Part shown: positions 50,492 through 62,275 of the stretch, one piece after another | Layout of the letters: the number at the start of each line of letters is the position of its first letter | Position numbering within the stretch: the first letter of the stretch is position 1 | Source: Purshia tridentata | Taxonomy: Eukaryota > Streptophyta > Magnoliopsida > Rosales > Rosaceae | Direction: 5' to 3' | Assembly: GCA_003254885.1 (NCBI GenBank) | Contig: QANT01006070.1 | Location: 1-64,000, forward strand | Length of the DNA stretch: 64,000 bases | Notes under the pieces: generated by a model | The model's database searches: none | The model's input: the letters and a program-made list of their open reading frames with translations, nothing else | Told to the model about the DNA's origin: nothing | Made by a program: the position numbers and the translations under genes

Positions 50492-53400
50492 ATGGACGTT
50501 CGCCGGCGACCCCCCAAACCCCTCTCTTCTCCCCCTTCAGCCGCCGGCGAGCCCGTCAACCACCACCACCCCAATCCCATCCCTAACAGCAAGCAATACC
50601 TCAAGGCCTCCGATGCTCTTCCGCTTCCGCTGTACCTGACCAACGGCCTCTTCTTCACTCTCTTCTTCACCGTCGCCTACTTCCTCCTCCACCGCTGGCG
50701 CGAGAAGATCCGCACCTCCACTCCCCTCCACGTAGTCACGCTCTCCGAGATCGCCGCCATCTTCTCTCTCGTCGCCTCCGTCATCTACCTCCTCGGCTTC
50801 TTCGGCATTGACTTCGTCCAGTCCTTCGTCGCCCGCACACCGCACGACGACTGGAACGACGTCATTCTGGGACAGTCACAATCGCAACCGCCGCAGCAGC
50901 AGCGAAATGATGAGCAGCTCTTGCTCAAAGAAGACGAGGAGATCGTTGAATTAGTAGTTTCCGGAACGACTCCTTCTTATTCGCTCGAGTCGAAGCTCGG
51001 CGACTGCAGGAGAGCGGCGGCGATCCGGCGCGAGGCCCTGCAGCGAACGACACGTCGTTCGCTGGAGGGGCTGCCATTAGAAGGCTTCGACTACGAGTCG
51101 GTGCTGGGACAGTGCTGCGAGATGCCGGTGGGCTACGTGCAGATCCCGGTGGGCGTCGCCGGACCTCTGCTGCTCGACGGCGTGGAGTACACGGTGCCAA
51201 TGGCGACGACGGAGGGGTGCCTGGTGGCCAGCATTAACAGAGGCTGCAAGGCCATCTACGTCTCCGGTGGGGCCCACAGCGTCATACTCAGGGACGGCAT
51301 GACCAGAGCTCCGGTTGTCAGGTTCGGCTCCGCCGTCAGAGCCGCCCAGCTCAAGTTCTTCGTCGAGGACCCTCTCAACTTTGATTCGCTTTCTGTCGTT
51401 TTCAACAGGTTCAATTTCTCTCAACTTTCAAATTTTTTGCCTCCACGTTCAAGTTTACATTTTAAATTTAAGTTTCTTAAGGACACCCCTGAAACAGAAA
51501 AAATCAAATTCAAATTTATAGATTTTAGCTGCAATTATTGATTTAATTATACATTTCTTTCATTCTCTTTTTACTGTTGTAAAAGTTGCCTAGAGTTTAA
51601 GCTGAATTTTGTATGATTTGAGGAATGAAGAAAAAGTACATATCATTCATAATTTAGAGAAGATTATTGTTCCTACAAGTTAGTTAATATTTTATTATTT
51701 TTTTCTAGATGTTGATTTTCTGTCTTTTTCTGCTCTATGTCTGCACCCAATAATCTACATGAAACATGCATTTTACGCAATTTTCAATTTTTGATTAAGT
51801 AGTTAAGTTGCAGATTATTAATAAGCTGTATATAATATATATGGTACATCATAAATGGTTGTTCATGATTATTCAGAACTAGTAGATTTGCAAAGTTTCA
51901 AGGCATTCAGTGCGCAATAGCAGGCAAGAATCTGTACATGAGGTTTACATGCAGCACTGGAGATGCCATGGGGATGAACATGATCTCCAAAGGTGTCCAA
52001 AATGTTCTTGATTTCCTCCAAAATGACTTCCCTGACATGGAAGTTATCGGCATCTCTGGTAAGTTTTCTAAATTTCTTTTTATTTATTTCTTCGTATTCA
52101 TAGAAAACTTTGTATATAAGTTTGCTTCTATAATATTTTAGAGTTCTACGGTTATAAAATGGATCTTACATGCATGTTGCATTATGTGAGAGAAAAGTTA
52201 TATACCATACCCTGCAAAAATTCCTTTGTAATCATGCAGTAAGTGTTTATCTTTCCCTTCTACTTCGATTGTGAGAGAATGATTTAGTTAGTACTGTAGG
52301 CATGATAGGCAGTGGCAGTGTTATCATAAAATTAAATAGTTCAGTGTTTTAATATACATCACTTTTGTATGCACTATGTCACTTGCATCACAAATATCAT
52401 TTTCCTTGCTTAATTATCAAAGTCCTAAGTACCGAAATGTCCTCATTGCAATACAATTATCACATTGGCACCTAATTTGAAGTGGATTTTTATTTCATGC
52501 AAATGTTTATATATATATACTTTTTTTAATAGTTGGTTTTAGGTTTGTTATTTAGTAGTGCTTGTATGGCTTGTGCAGGAAACTTCTGCTCTGACAAGAA
52601 ACCAGCAGCGGTAAATTGGATTGAAGGGCGAGGAAAATCAGTAGTATGCGAGGCAGTCATCAAGGAAGAGGTGGTTAGGAAGGTACTGAAAACCAACGTG
52701 GCTGCCCTGGTGGAGCTTAACATGCTTAAAAACCTTACTGGCTCTGCCATGGCTGGTGCCCTTGGTGGGTTCAATGCACACGCCAGCAATATCGTCGCTG
52801 CAATCTACATAGCCACTGGCCAGGATCCTGCTCAGAATGTTGAGAGCTCTCACTGCATTACCATGATGGAAGCTGTGAACAATGGCAAGGACCTTCACAT
52901 CTCAGTCAGCATGCCTTCCATTGAGGTACAATACAACTAATTGATGCTCATTCTGAGTGAATTTATCTCATTCTAAATTTTAAATGAGTTTTGAAGTCGA
53001 TGTCAAATCCATGGCCTAGTTTTTTGGGAGAATGCTATTCACACTCTCCACTTATATTCATGCACTCTTCTGGAGGAGTGCAAGTAACACTAAATAACAC
53101 TACCATCATGGCAGTGTTACTTGGATTTCTCTAAAGGCGTGCAAGAAGGTTTCAGGGGAGTGTAGATAGTACTCCCATTTCTTTTGATCCTTGTCTTTTT
53201 CTCCCTGGTGGGATTTAGAAATTCCTGGTAGCTAGAATGTGGACAGAAAAGGTTTGTCCATTGGTGGGATTCCCAATATATAGAAAATTACATATCAAAG
53301 CAGATTTTGTTGTTTTTCTATTGGGGAAGAAAAAATTGATGGTTAGAATGATGTGATTCTTTCTTTTTGAGATTCTTCAGTTGAATGGGCACCTAATAAT

Positions 53401-53667
53401 CCCAATTCACTTTTTAACTTTTAGGTGGGAACAGTAGGAGGAGGAACACAACTTGCATCTCAGTCAGCCTGCTTGAACCTACTGGGAGTGAAGGGTGCGA
53501 GCAGAGAGTCCCCTGGTGCAAACTCAAGGAAACTAGCCACCATTGTAGCTGGTTCAGTGCTAGCAGGGGAGCTCTCACTCATGTCAGCCCTTGCAGCTGG
53601 GCAACTTGTCAAGAGCCACATGAAGTACAACAGATCTAGCAGGGATATCTCAAAACTTGCCTCCTAA
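50492..53667 (+). CDS. HMGR: 3-hydroxy-3-methylglutaryl-CoA reductase, tandem copy B
   Basis: Second HMG-CoA reductase, same reaction and ER location as its neighbour. Exons 50492-51408, 51877-52058, 52579-52925 and 53425-53667, 562 residues. Exons 2, 3 and 4 have exactly the same lengths as in copy A (182, 347, 243), and all introns sit at the same sites. [10 protein letters not shown] start, two membrane spans (about 46-67 and 87-112), [16 protein letters not shown], catalytic Glu241 in [32 protein letters not shown] and His547 in [10 protein letters not shown] with Ser553 as the likely SnRK1 target. The linker between membrane and catalytic parts differs most from copy A (Gln-rich, no Pro run). 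Intron 3 carries a 151-bp foldback insertion absent from copy A. Full-length and expected to be active. Confidence 0.97.
53026..53176. mobile_element. 151-bp foldback (MITE-like) insertion in HMGR-B intron 3
   Basis: Ends gggagaatgctattcacact and, inverted, gggagtactatctacactcc match with small gaps. Inside, caagtaacact (53081-53091) pairs exactly with agtgttacttg (53113-53123), and gcactc...gagtgc forms another hairpin. The otherwise alignable intron 3 of copy A lacks it. Confidence 0.75.
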
Positions 53668-55409
53668 ATAATTGAACCTTGAATCTTGATGCATGAAGAC
53701 AATTAAATTTAATAATCAAGCTCACTAAAGGACGCTATGGGGTTAGGTGGAGAACATGGTGGGTGCATGATGTCACATTTGATGGAGATGAATTCTTTTA
53801 ACATGGTGCATATGGGTGAGGAATAAAAAAGCAAAAGGAAATTAGGCCTTGTGGATAGTATCTATTTCCAAGATTGTTTTAAATAGCCTGCAATTATTTA
53901 TTGTGGGGGTAGGAGAGCAGCTGCTGCTTTTATCTATGCTTGTGTTTGGTTGTCTTGATACTGCCACTTGTGCGGACCAGTGACCAAGAGGCTCCCAGTA
54001 ATAGTATGTAGTGTGATGGTATCTTCAGTATATAGCCTGGCTGTAATCTTGATTTGTTTGTTGTTAATTTGTCTTCTAGTTTGTATTAATTTTTAGGGAT
54101 TTAATTTATTATTTGAAAAAGGGATTTTGTCATTTTGTCTTTGTACATTCTTATGACACTATCTTATTATTGTATCAGGCTAGAATACTGCATCCTTGGT
54201 TAGCTTGCAGCTGTGTGTGTCTCTATTGAATTTGGACACATATGGTTGGCCCTTTGCACTGTAATTGCAAATCTCAAATCAGAAAATTTTCATGTGATGT
54301 TATATTTTTTATACTCTTTCAACAACATGCTCTCAAACTTGAGTAATTCCCCAACCGTTCACTTAATTCCACTATCGACTTTCGATGGAGTTGGGGGTTT
54401 GTCCTTGCCGTCTGGATTGATGGGTCTACACGTGCCCTTGGAATTAGTCGGGTCAAATATAAGTTGGAGGCATGGGCAAGGCATGTAATAGTGCACATCT
54501 TACTTAGCTTATACAGAACTGAAATGTCATTGTAAATGTAAAAATGCTTATGACATCGACCACAAGACAACAGTATTGTTGGTAAACAACAAAAATAACT
54601 AGTAGGTATAACAGTAGAAACTTAAAAGCCAAACCGGATGTGTCGCAACTTCTTCAGCATAACGGAAAGAGATTGTAGCTGATTGGTGTGCCTTTAAACA
54701 AACCAAAAAGAACAGTGACGTTTACAACAAATTTTAAATGTCAAATTTGAGCATTGTTTAATAAATAGAATTTTTAGTCTATTCATAGAGCACTTGGTTG
54801 AATTTTTTATAAGTCAGTAGTTCTATTAATAGTTACAAATTCAATCATTTTCCCTCATGGTTTTCTGAAATAATTTGTCAAAAAGATAACTCGTTTTACT
54901 CTGCACCATTTCTAATTTATATATAATTTAATTTGTGATTCACACATACAAGGCTTGAAGCTTGGAGTTTCGACTATTGAAATGGCATGGGCTAAGAGAC
55001 AACATTAAGGGTACAAATTGGCACGCTCTCATTGTGCAAACAAAATATGTGATAACAATTTCCAGACCTCTTCAGATCATGTTAGAGTCAAAATTTTAGA
55101 TATGAATTATCGAGAAATTTAAATTTCAAGCAAATTAAATAAACATACGTCCAAGCCCATATCCTTTAAGTTGCAGAGGCAAGGCCATAAACATGGTAAT
55201 CTGCGAGTTATGATTGCATCCAACAATTGGATTGTAAGATAAATATAATAGTAGAAGAATGATGGCCAATATTCCTTAATCTTTCTCTACCCTTTTCTTG
55301 CAACCAAATAATGGATATTTAGTCCAAAGAGAGCTTTTCTTCATCATATTGTTGATTAAAATTTGCTTCTAACTGAGCTGCTCTTCGATCCCTCACCAAT
55401 CCAACGTAG
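53668..55409. other. intergenic between HMGR-B and thioredoxin reductase
   Basis: 3' UTR of HMGR-B, alignable to copy A for about 80 bases, then AT-rich DNA and the 3' end of the convergent thioredoxin reductase gene. The frame at 54213-54488 has no recognisable similarity. Confidence 0.5.
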
Positions 55410-57945
55410 TCAATCACTCTTACCCTCCTGGGATCCAATCTCTTGCAAGTAATGTTCTGCTTCCAAGGCTGCCATGCATCCTGCATCATTATGCAATGAA
55501 AGAAATTAAATCCCACTGATTAGAAAGACCAAGGTCTTACAAAGGAATTAAAACACAATTTTGATTTATAAAGAAGACTACATACACCAGTGGGAAGAAA
55601 GAGGAAGTTGATGCAAAATTTCTATGTGAAATTAATAATGGCAACAATCAAAGTCATCAACAATATAATTTTACAAGCGAAAGGTCAGTTAAGTCAAATA
55701 AAACAGAAAATATGTAGCAGGTAGGCAGCTCATCAAACCCAACTTCATGTGTAAAATTAGGAATTCATCTGGTGGTGTAGGCAAGTTAGCTAAATTAATT
55801 TGGAATAGAGGTTGTATATACATGCTCAATACTAAAAAACTGTGAGGCTAACTTGACCTAGCTCAAGCACAAGCTTCATGAGACATGGTATTAAATTCAC
55901 ATACATGAGGGTTCAAAGAATTAGTAGGGTGAAATCAAGTTCCTAGTATTCAAATCTGTGTAGTCCCCTACATTTATAATTCAATCTTAGCTGTGCATGG
56001 TTCAGCTCAAGTTCAAGGGAGACACAGGGTGGCTTCAGTCAGAGCTCAAAGTCCACTCATATCCCATACTGCTACTTTCCCATCTAGCCACCACAAGCTG
56101 GCTATGAATAGCAGAGCTCTTTTATTTCCCTAATCCGCAGAGTAGGAATTAGGTCATTGTGGCAGCATCAAGCATCAGAACACAAAAAATAAATAAACAA
56201 TAGTGCAATGCAACACAAATTTTGCTGGTCAAACTACCAAATGGAGTGAATGTTTAAGTAACCTTTAAAACAAAAAACAAAACAAATAGGCACACCATGT
56301 CAGTGGGCAATTGAGAAAGAAAGTTTTATCACAATCTATCCTTATGACATTATCAATACATTATACATATATATACATATATATATAAGCAATAATTACC
56401 AAAAACTCTCCAGTCTATCATGGAAAAGGAGGCATGAGGTGCCCCCTAAATTATCTAAGAAAGTGCTGATACTTAAATTGACAAGATGAGTAAAATATGG
56501 AGGGAATGCTTTCTTGCCAAGCAACCTTGCAAGAAGACTGTCATTCTGAACTGTAACTCATGTGGATATTCGTTCCAATGGGGTGACAGTTTAGCAATAT
56601 GAATAATACATCAGTGGTTAGTGAAAATTATCCTAAAATTTGGTGATGTAATGCTAGTACCATTTTTATTTTAGTATTCAAAAAACACAACAACAAGCAT
56701 CACAAAAATGAAATCAATAACAACAAACACATATATGCTGATGACCAACACACCAAGCAATTCCGAATTGGCACTATACGGTACACATTACCTTCTGCTG
56801 GAATCTAAGAATCAGAAACGAAATTCATTCAAAGATAGGAAATAAGGGGCTAGGAGGAGTTTACCAGTTCCAGCAGCAGTGACAGCCTGCCTATACTTCT
56901 TGTCCTGAACATCTCCGGCCGCGAAAACTCCACGGACACTGGTCTCCGTCGTCCCTGGCTTGGTCACAACGTACCCATCAGAATGAAGCTTCAACTGGCC
57001 ATCTAAAAACTTGGTGGCAGGCTCGTGCCCAATGGCGAAGAAGAGCCCGGAAACCTTCAAATCAGACATCTCTCCGGTCACAACGTTCTTCACCTTCAGA
57101 CCTCCCAAATTACCTTTCTCTCCTTCCCCATAGGCCTCGACCACCTCCGAGTTCCAGATGACTTGGATTTTGGGGTTGCTGAGAGCTCTATTCTGCATAA
57201 TCTTCGAGGCTCTAAACGTGTCCCTCCGATGGATTATGTGGACCTCAGAGCCGTACTTGGTGAGAAATGTTGCCTCCTCCATGGCCGAGTCTCCTCCGCC
57301 GATGACGGCGAGGGGCTTGTTTCGAAAAATCGGGGCTGCGCCGTCGCAAACCGCGCAGGCCGAAATCCCGCGGTTCCAGAACCCGCCCTGGCCTTCGCCG
57401 GAGCCGGGGAAGACGAGGCGCTTGGCGACGGCGCCGGTGGCGACGATGACAGTGTCGGCGATAACGGTCCTGGAATCGCTGAAGACCTTGAAAGGTGTGG
57501 TGGAGAAGTCGACTTTGGAGACCGTCTCGGTGAAGATCTGGGTGCCGAACCGGAGGGACTGGTTCCGGCAGCGGTCCATGAGCTCGATGCCAAGGATTCC
57601 GTCTGGGAAGCCCGGGAAGTTCTCGACGTCCGAGGTGGTGGTAAGCTGGCCGCCGGGGGCGATGTCGTTGGCCATCCAGCCCTCGAAGAGAACCGGCTTG
57701 AGCTCTGCTCGGGCGGCGTAGATGGCGGCAGTGTGGGCAGCCGGACCGCTGCCGACGATGCAGACCTTGGTCTTTAGGGCTTGCAGGTCGTCCATGGCTG
57801 AAGTGGCTAGTTTGGGTACGTAGGTCGAGGCTGAAGATGAAGATGAAGAGGACGAAGAGAAAGAAGCTGCTGCCGCCACTCCAACTGCACTGCGAGCTCT
57901 TCTCAACAGACTCAGCAGCGTGTTTGGATTTGGGCAAAACTTCAT
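55410..57945 (-). CDS. NADPH-dependent thioredoxin reductase (plant NTRA/NTRB type)
   Basis: Flavoenzyme passing electrons from NADPH to thioredoxin h/o in cytosol and mitochondria. Two exons, 57945-56865 and 55480-55410, separated by a 1384-base intron, 383 residues. The first exon holds FAD-binding [11 protein letters not shown] (64-74), the redox-active CAVC (197-200), NADPH-binding GGGDSA (216-221) with HRRDTFRA, and the second FAD motif [16 protein letters not shown]. The second exon gives [20 protein letters not shown] and the stop, the expected C-terminus. It is easily missed, since another frame through it is longer. Residues 1-50 ([19 protein letters not shown], then a Ser run) look like a mitochondrial presequence; Met51 (57795, [11 protein letters not shown]) would start the cytosolic form. 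The upstream in-frame extension to 57951 has no ATG. Confidence 0.95.
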
Positions 57946-59327
57946 TTTCAAAATGAATTAATAATAATAATAATATTCCCAAGCCAAACAGACCGCAACG
58001 ACAAAAAAAAAATGGTCAATCAGAATCAGGAATCACCGCCCCTTTTGTTTTCCAAACGCGTTTTTTGACAAGCGCGGTCGAAATCAAATTGGCTTCTGTG
58101 TCTTCCTACCAAATGTCTCCGTTTCTTTAATTATTTAATTATTTGATTATTTGATTTGAATATGTGATGTACTTATTTAGTTTTCTACACTATCATATAG
58201 ATTCATAGATTGATACAGCAGAGGAGCCTCTATGCATAAACAGTTTCTTGGTAACCAAGGTTTCAATGTCTTAAAAACCAAGTAAGTAACCTTGTTCTTT
58301 GCTTTGCTACTTGACCTAACTTAACCAAAAACCTAAAGGCAGGACCTATCAAGGTTTCCATTTAGGAAACATGAACAATTTAAAATGAGGTGCTTATAAT
58401 TTTGACTCTTTTGGTCTTGAAATGACAAAATTAAATAAGGTTGATACTAGAATTGAGTTGATTGAATTGCTTAAAAACATGGTCGAGGTAGATAAGAGTT
58501 TAGAGTTGATAGAAAACCTAATTTTTAATCTCTATAGAACCATTTCTATTTATTCCAATTACGCATTACTTATGTTGGTTGGGCCTTTAAGACTTATCCT
58601 CAAACATGGAGAGGCCCAAATTAGGATTGGAACCACCGCCCCTACTGATAATACAGGCCCTTCTCCTTTATCATTTCCTTTTTTATGATTGACATGGATA
58701 ATGGATTAGAGTTTAGCCCACTAACCAATAAAGGAGATCAATTAGTGGATGCATCAACATCATTAGTATTTTCAATGGACTTTAGCTTTAATCCCTCGAT
58801 TAAACAACAAAGATGGTGGGTACCATCTTTGAAAATATGAATGACTCAACTTTCATAAAGTTCCAAAAATAATAACCTTCTCATCTTAATTTCAACAAAG
58901 AAATTTCTTTTTGCTTTCTTTTCCTTTCTATCTTTCTTTCAGTCAAATAACATAATGGAAAATGTACGTGTATGGTAGGTGGTAAATACAAACTACGCAA
59001 ATCTGCATTCAAACCTACTACGAACCTTCCCATTGCCACCCCACCATCAGAGAATCCCACTATCATTTTAATTAATCACAACGACTTCAAGAAACAGAAT
59101 CAAAATTAAGAAAACAAAACATTCTTCTCATACTCATCAATCTTTTTACACAAAGTTGATCTCCAAAACCAAAACTCCTGATATGATGATCAGATATACA
59201 GAGAGACCAAACCAATTTTCCAGTACAAACAATTAATCTACATACACATGAGCAATTCTTTTCTTAGCAGCCAAACAGCAAATCAAATGAAACCCAAAAT
59301 ACTACAAAGTACTACTTAAGTACTACC
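57946..59327. other. intergenic, 5' flank of thioredoxin reductase
   Basis: Short ATA repeats at 57959-57975, then AT-rich sequence. The frame at 58422-58688 has no recognisable similarity. The right part is the probable 3' UTR of the small gene on the minus strand. Nothing else seen. Confidence 0.5.
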
Positions 59328-59738
59328 CTATCTTTGGACAACTGGGCTTTGATCCATAGAAATAGAAGAGCGTTTGATGAAGTCCAAGCAATCAGCAATG
59401 GCTTCTGCATAGAAAGAATTGGACCGTCCAAAAGATCTCAACCTGCCACATGAGTTTTGTGCCTCTGTGGCCACCAGATTCCTCCTGCTGTTGCTGTTGT
59501 TCCTCTTGATATTAGTAGGAGCAGAAGGAGTAGCAGTACTACTTCTTCTTCTGCTCATACCCTTTTTCAGAGCTTGCAGGGCATGGCCATATGAACATCT
59601 CAATCTGCTCAAGAGCCTGAAGAAGCATATGAACCTGAAACGTAGCCTTGAGACTGAGAACCTTCTTGGGTTTAGCCTGAAACCTCTGTTTGGCCTGTTG
59701 TTGCTAATCCCAACTCTGTTGTAGCTCATGTGACCCAT
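59328..59738 (-). CDS. small basic plant protein of unknown function (Josephin-like by automatic naming)
   Basis: Single-exon frame of 136 residues from the ATG at 59738 (MGHMSYNRVGISNNRPN); the frame runs further upstream without an ATG, and Met4 is another possible start. Highly basic and Ser/Arg-rich (RRFSVSRLRFRFICFFRLLSR, SRRRSSTATPS), with no signal peptide or clear membrane span. The conserved-looking C-terminal block FYAEAIADCLDFIKRSSIS resembles the xxAEAIxDCIxFI ending of small plant proteins that databases often call Josephin-like, a name that does not imply protease activity; no Cys protease triad is visible. A TATA-like TTATTTATATCA lies about 100 bases upstream (near 59834-59845). 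Function is unknown; that it is a real gene is likely from composition and the C-terminal motif. Confidence 0.7.
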   Translation of the reverse strand: MGHMSYNRVGISNNRPNRGFRLNPRRFSVSRLRFRFICFFRLLSRLRCSYGHALQALKKGMSRRRSSTATPSAPTNIKRNNSNSRRNLVATEAQNSCGRLRSFGRSNSFYAEAIADCLDFIKRSSISMDQSPVVQR

Positions 59739-62275
59739 TAGCCTATCTAGCTTGCACAAACAATCAAAAACCTAAAGCCTGAAGCCAAGGCACTGAAGTA
59801 TATAATCTATGTTGTGGGTTGTGGGCATGTGATATAAATAAGGTTGAGGAGGGACTTTTTCGATGGTGAGGTAATGATTAAGGAGGAGGGTATGGACTAA
59901 TGGAGGGAAGGGACTTGGAAATTTGGAGTGTTTTTGGACTTTTGGAGGGTATTGTCAATTTGGACTGTTTAAATTGGAATCATATATATATAAATATATA
60001 TATATAGTACTCATCAAGGTGTGGGTTTTAATTTTACAAGTAGATATGGCTGGATTATACATTTGTTTATGCACAGAAGAGCAGGTTTTGGGAATCATTG
60101 GTATGGTGGTAGGCCAGAGGGGACAAGGAGAAAAGGAAGAACCCTACCTTGTGTCCCTTTTCAAATTAGGTGACTAAAAAGGAGCTAAGTTGGTAGATAA
60201 AGTTGATTTCCTCGAGTAATCCATGGGGATAAAGTTCAAATATATAACCTGGTAAATTGGAAATTATGATAGTTATGTGTGATTAAGGTGCAATTGCTGC
60301 TGGTGGTCTAACAAAGTTTGACTTATGAAATATCTTTTTTGGTAGAGTGGTTAGCTTTTTCAATAGGGTTGTGATAAATAATAGCAATGATATTTTTGTA
60401 AGGGCATTAGTTACATCATATTACTAACGATAAAATACTCATTTGGCTGTGTAAATATTGCTACATTGATGTCAAATAGTCTGGAGTAAATCAACATTAA
60501 AACCTCTTTCTTTTTCTCTCTGTAAGCAGATCCATTCATAACAACCCAATTTACAAAACAGAAGATCAACTTTCTCTGTTTTTCCTTTTTTGTTTGATAA
60601 TATTTTCTCTGCTTTTCCTTTGTTGCAGAGAATATTACATAAAAGCTGGAGGTTAAGAAGTGACAAAATATAAATCATATATATTTTTTGTTGTTGGTTA
60701 TCAACTTCTCAAAGCTTTCACAGTTTACACACACATATATATATGAAATATATATGCCACATGGTAAACCTTTGTGGTTGATATGGGAAGTAAGGTAGGT
60801 CGGCCCGTAGGTGGTGAAGAATCAAAGATATAGATTGCTGCGTGCTTGGGAAAGTCAAGGCAGTTTTTTTAGAAATTAATGAAAGGGAGGCCTTGGAAAC
60901 CAAACCTGTTACTGTGGAAATTATTGGAATGTGAATTGTACGTATGCTTCCACAGAACTAATATAATAATATCGCCCTGTTTTATATCATTTGCTATATA
61001 CTTTAATAATCACCCGAATCATACCATACAAGTTAACTAGGTTAATAAAATCTAGACCTTCATTGCGTATTTTGAATAATATGCTTTTTGTTAAATAGTT
61101 TACCAACATAATAATGTTATAATATTGAACTATGAATATTATATGTCTGATATAATTAATTAAGAGTTCATTTTTATTCACATTTTGGTGAGAAATTGTT
61201 TTCAATTTGAAATTTGGTCGAGAGTAACGACTAAGAGAAGGGTGTCGTGGTCATCTTAGAACCTTCAAACTTGTTAAAAGTTCTAAGATGGATGATGACA
61301 TCTCGCATAACCCATTCAAAAAATTAGAGAAATGATCAAATTTTTTAAATTAATAGAGTCAAGAGTCAAGAAGTGGTGTGGGACAAAAATTTCCAAGTGG
61401 CTCATCATATAATCACATATTAAGGTTGAGAGAGAGAGAGAGAGAGGTTAGTCAATCGATCAACTTAATAAATTACTAGCTAGCAAGAGTTGACCAGCTC
61501 GGGGTTTCATTCATTGTGCATCATTTTCTAAGGTCTTCCATTTCTATTACTATTCCATAAAGAAGGTCACCAATCTTTAAATCTTACATCAAATCGAGAG
61601 ATTTATCATCATTCTTGCCCAACGCAAGCAACAATGACTTACGAATGTGTTAAAGTCGTATATGTACGTGGATCACCCTCAGCAGCCTAGCATATATCAA
61701 GCACCAAACCTTAAATTGAACCATTTTTACTCTTACATGTTTATAGTATAATATATAGTCACTTAGCTCATGCACCAAAAACATGGTCACCAGACTAAGA
61801 GAAGGAGACGTCTAAAACAATCATTTAACGATAAAAATTACACTCCTACACACTTCAGTTTGAGCAATTGAATTAGCATCGGCCTAATTGACTGGAATTT
61901 CAGTCTTTGTGCTTTATTATTGTTTGGAGGATTTGTGAATTTAGGATTGGATCTTTCTTAAAAAAATTTATTAGAGAAATATTGGTGGTAAAATGTTAAA
62001 TGATTAGTACAATGATAAGAAATTGTAGGCAGTTGTAATTAAATTAATTTATAGTTTCAATATAAAAGGAAGCGTGAAGCGCAAGAAAGAATCAGAAATC
62101 GGAAAACCATTCTAGGCCTATGTTCTAAATCAGGATCAACACAACGAAGACCATATATTGTACATTTTCAAATGGCTAAATAATAATAATAATAATAACA
62201 CAACAAAATCGTGAAGGGGATGTAAAATTTGCAATGAATATCATAAGAAACAAGTGATGAGTTGATGATGGATCT
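59739..62275. other. intergenic, AT-rich
   Basis: No gene recognised in 2.5 kb. TA-rich repeats near 59985-60005, a GA tract at 61431-61446 and an AAT tract near 62184-62198. The last part is the 3' flank of the phosphatase gene. Confidence 0.55.

Noticed and set aside
55319-55516. 65-codon minus-strand frame (MGFNFFHC...) as a separate small gene
   Set aside because: A different frame of the same DNA encodes the expected thioredoxin reductase C-terminus, joined in phase to the main exon.
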